Of a DNA stretch of 7,917 nucleotides, positions 1-6,503 are shown in pieces (the stretch's first letter is position 1; each line of letters begins with the position of its first letter). This DNA comes from JBPCOB01 sp051000715 (lineage in GTDB: Bacteria; Actinomycetota; Actinomycetes; JALYNC01), in NCBI GenBank assembly GCA_051000715.1, contig JBPCOB010000080.1:1-7917 (forward strand), in the 5' to 3' direction. The notes beneath the pieces were generated by a model that worked only from the letters and a program-made list of their open reading frames with translations, ran no database searches and was not told where the DNA came from. The translations under genes were made by a program, and so were the position numbers.

Positions 1-75
1 GACCGCATTGACTCCTACGGCGTGGCGCAGGCCACTGTCCTCATCGTCCGGGTCCTGCAGCAGCTCGCACCATGA
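1..75 (+). CDS. C-terminal end of an unknown gene, coupled to the recombinase
   Basis: An open frame enters from the left edge and codes 24 residues ending in VLIVRVLQQLAP before a TGA at 73-75. Its stop overlaps the ATG of the next gene as ATGA (72-75). This is the usual sign of translational coupling in actinobacterial operons and is the main support for it being real. Too little remains to name a family. The tail is hydrophobic and helical in character. It could be a second recombinase subunit or an accessory protein of the recombinase gene, but that is only inferred from position. Confidence 0.5.
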   Translation, partial: DRIDSYGVAQATVLIVRVLQQLAP

Positions 76-1145
76 CGACGAGCCTGCCGCTGCCCGCCGA
101 CCCGAACCAGTCACATGCCGCCATGGTGGACGTCGGGATCCTTGACGAGCAGGTCGCGGCCGCGCTCCGGGCGGCGTTGGCGCCGAACACTTGGCGGGCG
201 TACGCGGCGGACTGGCGGCACTGGTCGGCGTGGGCCGACGTGCAAAAAATACCGGCACTGCCGGCGCGGCCACTGGACTTGGCTCGCTATCTGGTTGCCC
301 ATGCCCCGGGCAGCCGAGTTGGCACGCTGACCCGCCGGTTGTCGGCGATCGCCAAAGCCCACGTGCTGGCCGGCCAGGCAGACCCGACCGATGACCCGGC
401 GGTGCGGGAGGTGCTCCGGGGGCTGCGCCGTGAACATGGCACCGCGCATCGCGGCGCCCCGCCGCTGTGGACCTCCGACGTCGAACGCATCATCGACACG
501 ACGTACACCTTGAACGACCAGACCTACGGTCAGGGGTACGGGACCGCAGAGGTCCGGGACCGGGCGCTGGTGCTGCTGGGTTTCACCTCCGCGCTACGTC
601 GTAGCGAACTTGCCGCCCTCGACACGGCTGACCTCGAACCCGACCCGGCCGGGCTCATAGTGCACGTGCGACACAGCAAAACCGACACCGCCGGCGAGGG
701 CGCCTACGTCGGGATCCCCTACGCGTCGCGGCCCCGGCTCTGTGCGGTGCTCGCAGCCGAGGCCTGGATCGACCGGCTCGCCGCCCTGCTCGGCGTAACC
801 GGGGATGCCCTGACCGGGCCGCTGTTCCGCCCGGTGGACCGCCGCGGCCAGCTCGGCTCTCTCGGCGCCAGCCGGCGGGGCCCCGACGCCCGACTCTCTG
901 ATGCCGCAGTCCGCGACGCGCTGATCCGCCGCGCCAAAGCCGCCGGCCTCTCCCCCGCGCACGGGGAACGGTTCTTCACCGCCCACTCCACCCGGTCCGG
1001 GTTCGCCACCCAGGCCGTCGCCAACGGCGCCAGCGAACGCGCAATCATGGACCAGGGCCGGTGGCGCTCCCTGCAGGTCGCCCGCTCCTACATCCGCCGC
1101 AGCAGCGTCTTCACCGACAACGCCGCCGGCCGACTCGGCCTATGA
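72..1145 (+). CDS. Tyrosine recombinase / integrase family protein (complete)
   Basis: A 357-residue site-specific recombinase that would cut and rejoin DNA through a 3'-phosphotyrosine intermediate. An N-terminal core-binding (SAM-like) domain lies at about residues 25-125 (NTWRAYAADWRHW near 39-51). The catalytic domain follows at about 130-345. The visible active site is R176 in ALRRSEL, K203 in HSKTD, H305 and R308 in AHSTR, W331 in GRW (the histidine/tryptophan position) and the nucleophile Y340 in ARSYIRR. All six expected positions are filled, so the enzyme looks competent. The ATG at 72 is chosen because it overlaps the upstream stop as ATGA. It belongs to the short XerC/D-like group often found on plasmids and transposons and is unlike the integrase at the right edge. 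The gene beside it downstream is a broken nuclease relic. Its own target site is not recognisable in the window. Confidence 0.9.
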   Translation: MTTSLPLPADPNQSHAAMVDVGILDEQVAAALRAALAPNTWRAYAADWRHWSAWADVQKIPALPARPLDLARYLVAHAPGSRVGTLTRRLSAIAKAHVLAGQADPTDDPAVREVLRGLRREHGTAHRGAPPLWTSDVERIIDTTYTLNDQTYGQGYGTAEVRDRALVLLGFTSALRRSELAALDTADLEPDPAGLIVHVRHSKTDTAGEGAYVGIPYASRPRLCAVLAAEAWIDRLAALLGVTGDALTGPLFRPVDRRGQLGSLGASRRGPDARLSDAAVRDALIRRAKAAGLSPAHGERFFTAHSTRSGFATQAVANGASERAIMDQGRWRSLQVARSYIRRSSVFTDNAAGRLGL

Positions 1146-1196
1146 CGAAACCACACGGCGACCAGCCCCCTACCCGCACGCCCAGATGATGCGCTG

Positions 1197-1555
1197 GTGA
1201 GCGACGCCGACGTGACCCTAACGGCGGGCTACCCGCAGCTGCTCGATGAGCTCAAGCGCGCGGTACGGACCGCCCGGCTACGCGCACACCAAGCCGCCAA
1301 TACCGAGCTGATCGGCCTATACTGGCGTCTCGGTTCGGCGGTCGCCGGACGGCAGCAGGAGCAAGGTTGGGGCGGCAAGGTCATCGACCGCCTCGCCGCC
1401 GACCTGCGGGGCTTGTCCCGCAGCAACCTGTTCTACATGCGGCAGTTCGCCCCCACCTGGTCCCACACCGCATCGTCCAACAGCCTGTTGGACGATTGCC
1501 CTGGGGTCACGTCACCGTGCTACTGGACAAGCTCCACGACCAGGCCCATTGCCTG
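1197..1555 (+). pseudogene. Truncated, frameshifted DUF1016/YhcG-type PD-(D/E)XK nuclease N-terminus
   Basis: The N-terminal domain of the DUF1016 (YhcG) family is clear from a GTG start. It shows LYWRLG at residues 41-46, GWGGKVIDRLAADL at 57-70 and SRSNLFYMRQFA at 74-85. The family normally has a short extra stretch (type AEFPxMxG) between DL and LSRSNL, and this is missing here. Around 1459-1475 the match moves to another frame, where QQPVGRLPWGHVTVLLDKL follows (about 1474-1530), as expected for one lost base or two gained. The match then ends near 1545-1555 and a TAG follows at 1568. The C-terminal PD-(D/E)XK nuclease domain is absent, so the gene is dead. Intact relatives are about 330-380 residues and often lie in accessory or restriction/defence regions. 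The gene begins 52 bp after the recombinase. Confidence 0.8.
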
Positions 1556-1776
1556 CCGTGTCCGTCCTAGCCGAGTCGCGACGCGTCGCGGCTGTGAGCG
1601 GCCACTTGCCCGGGGGACCGGTCGCATGGTGGTGCACCGGATCCCGGCGCCGTCTGATCGGAGGGTCTCAGGGTGCTTTGGCGGGAGGATTGCGGACCGC
1701 AGGCGAGACCATATCCCTCTTCCGCCGAGGCGCCGGAAGGTGCAGGCTGCCGGGTAGACACAGGAGAGGAGTTGTC
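1556..1776. other. Non-coding spacer with a perfect 14-bp palindrome
   Basis: No convincing gene lies between the broken nuclease and the DUF1918-like gene. The one clear element is CGCGACGCGTCGCG at 1577-1590, which is its own reverse complement. It sits within a looser AGCC...GGCT pair (1569-1593). It could be a regulator site or part of a hairpin, or be chance in such GC-rich DNA. The rest presumably holds the promoter of the next gene, but no box stands out. Confidence 0.4.
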
Positions 1777-1977
1777 ATGCGGGCAGAGGTGGGTGACAAG
1801 CTGCGCGTGCACGGCCGGGTGGTGGGCACGCGCGACCAGACGGCCGAGATCATTGGGATTCGGGGGCAGGATGGGCGGCCGCCATATCTCGTGCGCCGCG
1901 ACGACGGGCGTGAGACGCTCGTGTTTCCTGGCACGGACGCAGCTGTGGAGCACTCGCAGCAGGGTAAGAGCTCCTGA
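1777..1977 (+). CDS. DUF1918 domain-containing small protein
   Basis: A 66-residue protein that begins MRAEVGDKLRVHGRVVGT and continues with a PPYLVRRDDGRETLVFPG segment. This arrangement is typical of the DUF1918 family: small, SH3-like all-beta proteins common in Actinomycetota, usually 60-80 residues. The role of the family is not known. The start is the ATG at 1777 because AGGAGAGGA (1762-1770) lies just upstream as a strong ribosome binding site. The longer open frame that extends further upstream has no support. The final residues (HSQQGKSS) run past the domain. It is the only intact gene in a run of broken ones and stands alone, with no operon partner in sight. Confidence 0.82.
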   Translation: MRAEVGDKLRVHGRVVGTRDQTAEIIGIRGQDGRPPYLVRRDDGRETLVFPGTDAAVEHSQQGKSS

Positions 1978-2275
1978 GGGTCAGTCGATTTCAGCTCGCC
2001 AAACCAGTCCCAGCGTCATGGCCGCATCGGCGGACCAACCTGCAAGTCGGAGCCATCCCCCGGCCACATGCGCAAGATGACCGCTCGCGCCGGCGCAGAA
2101 GCGGATGTTCGTCATGCGGGCAGCGTCGGCCGCACCGGGTCGCGTCCCCCGGATTTCTGGCTACGCGTCAAGGGCTGTAGTCACCTCGTGACAGCCGGCC
2201 CATCATCATGGGAGCGCACGACGACGCACGTCGACGCGTGTTCGCCAGGCCGCTCGGCGGAGGAGGAGGACGAAG
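1978..2275. other. Intergenic stretch, no gene seen; one bulged hairpin
   Basis: I find no recognisable coding sequence here. GGCTGT (2173-2178) can pair with ACAGCC (2191-2196), with CAC/GTG extending the stem across a three-base bulge. This could fold in RNA, but it lacks a U-tract and is not a clear terminator. The run GGAGGAGGAGGA at 2259-2270 is the ribosome binding site of the next, broken gene. Confidence 0.4.
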
Positions 2276-2712
2276 ATGCGACTGGATCACTTGTTCGACG
2301 TGGACTGATACAGCTCGATGCATTCCATCGAGCCGTCCAGCACCGGTGATGGTCGGCTGTACGGCCAGGGCGTTGCGGACTTCTCGGGGAGGCTGCGGGG
2401 GCGCGCCGAGTGGTCCAACTTCCCGCGACTGCGCGGTGGTTACGCGTTCCCGGACGCCCGCGGAGCTGTGGAGGTTGCGCCGGAGTCCTTCGTGTTTTTC
2501 ACCGTGACGGGCGTGTCGTCGCTGACCAATGGCAGCGGCGTCCACGTGATGCTCTTCATGACGGAGCACGAACCACATCTGTGGCTGAACACACGGTAAT
2601 CTGCGTCGGAGAAGGCAGCATCGACCTGACGGCCGGCGTGCTGGCAATGCGCTATTACTCGTGCGAGGTCGACTACCTGCCAGCCCTTCAAGAGCACATC
2701 GCCGGCCGGTGA
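2276..2712 (+). pseudogene. DUF3237-like beta-barrel protein, broken by an in-frame stop and a frameshift
   Basis: The reading frame starts at ATG 2276, five bases after a GGAGGA-type ribosome binding site, and reads MRLDHLFDVD before a TGA at 2306-2308. The same frame continues directly as YSSMHSIEPSS and then YGQGVADFSGRLRGRAEW, PRLRGGYAFPDARGAVEV and EHEPHLWLN. At about 2585-2597 it moves to another frame (one base lost), giving TVICVGEGSIDLTAGVLAMR and YYSCEVDYLP to a TGA ending at 2712. Stitched together this is about 145 residues, the usual size of DUF3237 proteins, and its order of glycine-rich beta segments is like that family. The TGA most likely replaced a sense codon such as TGG. 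The family assignment is from memory of the pattern and is moderate; that one gene has been broken twice is well supported. Confidence 0.65.
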
Positions 2713-2851
2713 TCGCGGCACCGCTCGCGCCGCAGCACCGTCGGGCCCCCCCGACAGCGGTCTGCGCCCGGGACGTCTTTCGAGCGTGCCGTCGCCATCT
2801 AAGTCCGGTGATCGGGGCCGGTCACACCCGCCGGAGCCCCACATTCGTCTG
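2713..2851. other. Short spacer without a gene
   Basis: Between the DUF3237-like relic and the methyltransferase relic I see no gene, RNA or clear repeat. Confidence 0.35.
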
Positions 2852-3607
2852 GTGACCTCCGACTCTCGGCGGCTGCCTATCCCCGGTCGATAGGTCGCTT
2901 CTCCGAGCCGTCGGCCGTGCAGTCGTGGAGCCGGCCGGCGTGCGGGGCGGGCCGGCGGGTGCTGAGCGCGGGATGCGCGCCCGAAGCGTCGGCCTCGCCG
3001 CTGGTGCACCGGTTGGGCGCCGACGCCGTCTCGGCGACCGACCCGTCCGCCCCGTTCGTCGCCGCGATCGGGGCGCGCTTCTCGAGCATCGACGTACGCT
3101 CCGGTGTCGCCGAGCATCTCCCCCTTCCCGACCAACAGTGTCGACCTGGCCCTGGACCAGCTGGTCGTGCGCTTCATGGCCGACCCGGTGCGCGCTTCGG
3201 GAGATGGCGCGGGTGACCCGGCCCGCCGGCACGGTCGCCGCGTCCGGGTGGGATCACGCCGCGGAACAGCGCTCCCCTCGCCGCGTTTGAGCGGGCGGTG
3301 CGCGCTCTCGAGCCGGCCGCGCGGGACGAGGCCGGACTCGCCGGCGCGCGGAGGGTCACCTGCCGGAGCCATTTGCCCCGCCGGCCTGAACCACATCCAG
3401 CCCGACGACCCTGATCACATGGTCCAGTTCGAGACGTTCGCCGACTAGTCGGAGCCCTTCACCCTCGGTGCGGGACGCGCCGGTGCGGATGTCGCCCTGC
3501 GGGACCGGACCGGGCGCGAGGATCTGCGGGCTCGCTGGCGCCACGTACTCTCACCGGCGCGCTTCGAGGTCGCCGCCTCACCCTGGTCCATGTGGGCCCG
3601 CGCCTGA
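2852..3607 (+). pseudogene. Class I SAM-dependent methyltransferase (Methyltransf_11-like), heavily frameshifted
   Basis: Fragments of one methyltransferase appear in order but in all three frames. They are LSAAAYPRSIGRFSEPSAV (about 2863-2919), VVEPAGVR, GRRVLSAGC (motif I, normally VLDVGCGxG), HRLGADAVSATDPSAPFVAA, DVRSGVAEHLPLP, NSVDLALDQLVVRFMADP (to about 3190), LREMARVTRPAGTVAASGWD, LAAFERAVRALEPAARDEA, EGHLPEPFA and GLNHIQPDD...QFETFAD. A TAG at 3446-3448 follows where the family has tryptophan (FADWWEPFTLG), and SEPFTLG then runs on to RWRHVLSPARFEVAAS and a TGA at 3605-3607. I count eight frame changes and one stop. The GTG at 2852 is the likely old start. Motif I has also lost its key aspartate and glycines, so the gene is long dead. 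The family acts on small molecules; the substrate cannot be told. Confidence 0.82.
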
Positions 3608-3936
3608 CCGTGGCCAGCGGCACCGTCCGGCCTGGGACCGCTACCTCACCACGGGCTTCGCACGAGGCCAACCGCTCCTACCAGCGGCCTGCGCGCGTTC
3701 GCCGAGATAAAGCGCACCCGCTCCCATCACGGCCCGCCGAGCAGACAGGACCGGCCTGGTGCCAGCGGGAGCTCCCCCTATGGTGTTTGCAGTCGATAGT
3801 GCGAGCATCTGGGGCAGCCGCAGCACCTACGCCGCCAGCACCGACTCCCACAAGCTCACCTGCTCTGCCCGCGTCCGCAGCACCATGATCTCGTCATTCC
3901 AGGCCGAAAGACGGCTGGCGCGCGGGCCCTCGGCTC
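3608..3936. other. Gene-free stretch
   Basis: Translations in all six frames give arginine- and proline-rich strings typical of random high-GC DNA, with no family I recognise. The fragment GLRAFAEIKRTR on the plus strand (about 3680-3725) looks protein-like and may be another relic, but it is too short to assign. I see no RNA gene or repeat. Confidence 0.35.
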
Positions 3937-4263
3937 CTACCGCCCCGGCGGGGTGTAGGCCAGGCTCGCAGCGGTGCTGAGCACACCCGCCAGTTCGCCT
4001 GCCTCGAGCAGCTCGTGGGTCTCGATGTGAGCGAACGCGCCGGTACTGCTCACGGCGAAACTGATCGCTGCGGCGGCCTTGCTGTCAGCCACGTCGGCGA
4101 TCACGAAACCGTCCCAGGCACCGAACATCAGATAGTAGGCGTCCATCCGCCCACCCGCAGCTTCGCAGAGACCGCTAACCACAGCGGCGCGGTCGCTGGG
4201 GTTGTCCATCATTGCCTTGACGGTCTCGCCCTTAAATGTGAAGAAGACAGCATACTTTGCCAT
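3937..4263 (-). CDS. GYD domain-containing protein
   Basis: A 108-residue protein matching the GYD family (PF08734), small ferredoxin-like alpha/beta proteins of unknown biochemical role that form dimers like other alpha-beta barrel folds. It starts MAKYAVFFTFKGE. It has CEAAGGRMDAYYLMFG at residues 33-48, the signature block FGAWDGFVIADVAD at 48-61, where the family consensus reads FGxYDxxxIxDxPD, and AISFAVSSTGAF at 66-77. Tryptophan replaces the tyrosine of the name-giving motif, and the aspartate is kept. The ATG at 4263 is chosen because AGGAGGT lies seven bases upstream (4271-4277). A GTG at 4272 in the same frame falls inside that site and is therefore unlikely. Length is normal for the family. 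It is intact and stands alone between decayed regions, with no operon partner on its strand. Confidence 0.87.
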   Translation of the reverse strand: MAKYAVFFTFKGETVKAMMDNPSDRAAVVSGLCEAAGGRMDAYYLMFGAWDGFVIADVADSKAAAAISFAVSSTGAFAHIETHELLEAGELAGVLSTAASLAYTPPGR

Positions 4264-4270
4264 CGATCCC

Positions 4271-4277
4271 ACCTCCT
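4271..4277 (-). promoter_or_regulatory. Shine-Dalgarno of the GYD gene
   Basis: AGGAGGT on the minus strand, seven bases before the ATG at 4263. It decides the start codon against the in-frame GTG at 4272. Confidence 0.75.
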
Positions 4278-4606
4278 ATTCACGCAGAGGGTCCCGCTGA
4301 TCGACCGCAAGGTCAACGTCGCTGGCAGCTCCTCGGTTCACCCGCCAGTCAGGAGAACTCGGTACGCAGGCCGGCTCGCGACCTGCTGCCGGGAGCAACC
4401 ACCTGGCCAGGCCCTGGTCGATGTGCCGGCGCTACGTCAGTTCGCTACCGGCCTTCCCGGCTTCGGCCCCGCCACGTGGGCCGGCAGCCAGGCTGCCCGG
4501 GCAATAGGCTGCCGACCTTGTCCCACCAGCGGATCGCCGTGTCGACACCGCGACACCCAGCACGGCGCCCAACCGATGACCCACCCCCGGCGGCCCCGCG
4601 GGTCGG
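4278..4606. other. Gene-free stretch
   Basis: I see no recognisable coding sequence, RNA or repeat. The promoter of the GYD gene should lie at its left end on the minus strand. The right end lies beyond the stop of the decayed minus-strand gene. Confidence 0.35.
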
Positions 4607-5246
4607 CTATCGACCCCAACGCCGCGAGCAGCGTGCCAGCTGGTCACCCAGCGCCCACATGTTGTTGAGCCGGCTCACCGTCGCCTGGTAGGCGGACTCC
4701 TCGCCGGCGGTGAGCACCATTTCTTCGGACGCGGCGGCACCGATCCGGGTGTGCAGGACGGTGACTCACCGGATGCATGCCAGGTCGAGCATTCCGGCCA
4801 GCCGGGCGGTCAGCGCGACGAGCTGGCCGGTGCCCCGTTACTGCGGGTCGGGCATCGCGGCGGCCTGCGCCTCGGGGCCTGGGTGACGTGGTCGCTGCGG
4901 CGCGGTCGCCGAACGCCCGGGCGGCGCCGGCCAGTGTCTGCACGTCGCCCGCGGGGACGTCAATGAAGCGCAGCGGGATGTGTTCGTAGCGGCCGTCGGG
5001 GCCGAGCATCCGCGGCCCCGCGGCGCCTTGGGTGGGGCTGACCTTGTCCTAGACCCAGCCCAACGCCGCCAGCGCGGCGCCACCGGCCGGCCGCGCCGGC
5101 AGCGCCGGCGGGTCGGGCTCGTCGTCCCAGCACCGCAGGGTCAGCAGCACCTGCTCGACGACGTCAATCGCCGCGGTCAGCTCGTCGTCGAGGTCGAGCA
5201 GCGCCACCGTGCGCCGCCGGCCGGTGTCGCGCCGCCGGCCGATCAT
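4607..5246 (-). pseudogene. Unrecognised protein gene with three in-frame stops and a frameshift
   Basis: From ATG 5246 the frame gives MIGRRRDTGRRRTVALLDLD, DDELTAAIDVVEQVLLTL and AALAALGWV, then a TAG at 5049-5051. It carries on in the same frame as GPRMLGPDGRYEHIPLRFID and VPAGDVQTLAGAARAFGDRA. Near 4880-4900 the coherent reading moves to another frame: EAQAAAMPDPQ, TAA (4838-4840), TGQLVALTARLAGMLDLACI, TGA (4766-4768), then EEMVLTAGEESAYQATVSRL and NNMWALGDQL to a TAG at 4607. The pieces join into one alanine-rich, mostly helical protein of about 210 residues. I do not recognise the family. Its start overlaps the stop of the 36-residue ORF by ATGA, and it lies in the same direction as the HTH gene. 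It was probably the third gene of that operon, perhaps a plasmid or integrative-element function. Confidence 0.6.
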
Positions 5247-5353
5247 CGGCCGCACCCCTGTGAGCAACGGGCTGCCGTGGCCTGCGCTTGCTGCCGGTAG
5301 AACAATCGCCGCTGCGGTCGCGGGTGCCGATGCCCAGGTGGCAGCCCGGTCAT
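5243..5353 (-). CDS. 36-residue basic small ORF with a strong ribosome binding site
   Basis: ATG at 5353 is preceded four bases upstream by AGGAGGG (5358-5364). The ORF reads MTGLPPGHRHPRPQRR, then LFYRQQAQATAARCSQGCGR, and stops at a TGA that overlaps the next start as ATGA (5243-5246). It lies 103 bp after the HTH gene on the same strand. A good ribosome site and a coupling overlap argue that it is or was translated. It may be a leader peptide for the downstream gene or a small protein of its own. It has two cysteines three residues apart (CSQGC). I know no family for it. Since the downstream gene is broken, it may no longer matter. Confidence 0.45.
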   Translation of the reverse strand: MTGLPPGHRHPRPQRRLFYRQQAQATAARCSQGCGR

Positions 5354-5357
5354 GACG

Positions 5358-5364
5358 CCCTCCT
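5358..5364 (-). promoter_or_regulatory. Shine-Dalgarno of the 36-residue ORF
   Basis: AGGAGGG on the minus strand, four bases before the ATG at 5353. It is the best ribosome binding site in this operon-like set and the main reason to keep the small ORF. Confidence 0.55.
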
Positions 5365-5456
5365 GCCGTGGTCGGGGCAGAGACGATCTGATCCCCCACA
5401 CAGAGACAGCGTCTGCCGGCGGACGGTGTCGCCCGGGGTGGGATGGACGGCGGCGC

Positions 5457-6458
5457 TCAGCATGGGGTCAGCTCGGCTTGGTCCAGGAGGTGGCAGGCGA
5501 GGCGGGCGACCGCAAGGCGGGTGACCGGTTCCCCTCGGGCGGACAGCTGAGCGCGGGCTTGCTGCTGGGCCCAAACCCGGCTGCCGTCGGCCTCGCCGAG
5601 GCGGGCTTCCAGCGCCTGCTGCTCGGCGAGCTGCCCCGCCCGGTCGTGCGGCTGCTGGCGGGTTTCGGCGGTGTCCCACCACGGGCCGGGGTAGGGCAGC
5701 CGGGTCGGGCTGTGGGTGGCCGGGTCGGCGGCCAGGGCGCGCAGTGCCGGGCCGACCAGCGCCGGCGGCCAGGCACCGGACCGCTCGGTCTGGGCGAGGA
5801 CCGGGAGCAGCCGCCCGGCCGACCAGCGGGCGGCCGGCTTGCCCAGCCCGCGGCGCAGCGCCTGGCAGTCCTCGGCCAGTGCGCTCAGGTCGTCGATGCC
5901 ACAGGCAGCCAGCACCGCGGTGTCGGCGGCCGACGGACCGTCGGCTGCCGGAGCTGGTGCCGCCGGCCGCCCGGGGGGAGGGGCAGGTGGAGGGGGGTTC
6001 TCGGTAAGAAACTCTGGGTCGGGCCGCAAATCTGCGGCCAGGGTGGCCGCAGGATTGCGGCCAGGGGTGGCCGCAAATTTGCGGCCACCGTGACCTGGGC
6101 ATTCCCCGCCCGGAGCGTGGGGTGGGGTGCTCATCAGCAGGTACCGGTTGGTCAGGTTCCGGCCGTCCCGGCGCCGCCGTTCGACCACGACCGCGCCGAT
6201 CCCTTCGAGCTCTTTCAGCGCCCGGTCGACGGTGTCCTTCGACGTCTTGTGCAGCCGGCCGGCCAATGTTGATCGGCCCGGCATCCGGCAGCCGGAGGTT
6301 TGGCCGTACCGCAGCAGCACCGAGTACAGCCGGTACGCGCAGTCACTGACCTCCGCGTCGATGATCCACTCCGGGACCACCGCGAACCGCTGCTCCAACA
6401 CCAGCGAGCCCGGCCCGCCGGCCTCGGTTCCGACGCCCTCAACGCTCGGCTCAGCCAT
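5457..6458 (-). CDS. Winged helix-turn-helix protein (HTH_36-like), probable replication initiator or regulator of a mobile element
   Basis: A 333-residue protein. Residues 25-109 form a winged-helix domain of the HTH_36/replication-protein type. VSDCAYRLYSVLLRYG leads into the recognition unit SGCRMPGRSTLAGRLHKTSK (55-74), followed by TVDRALKELEGIGAVVVERR and the wing RRDGRNLTNRYLLM. Residues about 125-146 are encoded by three palindromic DNA repeats and read as RKFAAT/RNPAAT/LAADLR-like units. A proline/alanine-rich linker follows (about 150-175), then an alanine-rich helical C-terminal part without a known domain. Proteins of this build are common on actinobacterial integrative elements and plasmids, where they start replication or control it. 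That function is inferred. The ATG at 6458 is chosen over a GTG at 6509 because the domain begins shortly after it and a GGGGTGG stretch lies upstream; the start remains open to doubt. It heads an operon-like set with the 36-residue ORF and the broken gene. An array of phased repeats lies just upstream. Confidence 0.75.
   Translation of the reverse strand: MAEPSVEGVGTEAGGPGSLVLEQRFAVVPEWIIDAEVSDCAYRLYSVLLRYGQTSGCRMPGRSTLAGRLHKTSKDTVDRALKELEGIGAVVVERRRRDGRNLTNRYLLMSTPPHAPGGECPGHGGRKFAATPGRNPAATLAADLRPDPEFLTENPPPPAPPPGRPAAPAPAADGPSAADTAVLAACGIDDLSALAEDCQALRRGLGKPAARWSAGRLLPVLAQTERSGAWPPALVGPALRALAADPATHSPTRLPYPGPWWDTAETRQQPHDRAGQLAEQQALEARLGEADGSRVWAQQQARAQLSARGEPVTRLAVARLACHLLDQAELTPC
6022..6086. 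repeat. Three tandem 18-bp palindromes inside the HTH gene
   Basis: Copies lie at 6022-6039 (GGCCGCAAATCTGCGGCC), 6045-6062 (GGCCGCAGGATTGCGGCC) and 6069-6086 (GGCCGCAAATTTGCGGCC). The third is a perfect palindrome; the first has one mismatched pair and the second two. All keep the seven-base arms GGCCGCA/TGCGGCC. Starts are 23 and 24 bp apart, about two helical turns, so copies face the same side of the DNA. Because 23 is not a multiple of three, the three copies are read in different frames and code different residues. The conservation is therefore at the DNA level and not of the peptide. Likely binding sites for a dimeric protein, possibly the encoded HTH protein itself (an origin or self-control site inside the gene). 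Confidence 0.85.
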
Positions 6459-6503
6459 CGCACACCACCCCGGGGCGGAGGCCCGACTGCCAACGCGATG
6501 CCA

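Noticed and set aside
2306..2308. TGA recoded as selenocysteine or read through
   Set aside because: No SECIS-like hairpin was seen right after it, and the same gene has a second independent lesion (frameshift near 2590), so simple decay is more likely.
2440..3396. Minus-strand ORF of 318 residues
   Set aside because: Arginine/glycine/proline-rich, no domain, no ribosome site, and antisense to two genes whose plus-strand remains match families.
6022..6086. CRISPR array
   Set aside because: The units are 18-bp palindromes with only 5-6 bp between them and lie inside a coding frame; there are no spacers and no cas genes.
5352..6272. Plus-strand ORF of 306 residues
   Set aside because: Antisense shadow of the HTH gene; low-complexity Gly/Arg/Pro composition and no recognisable domain.
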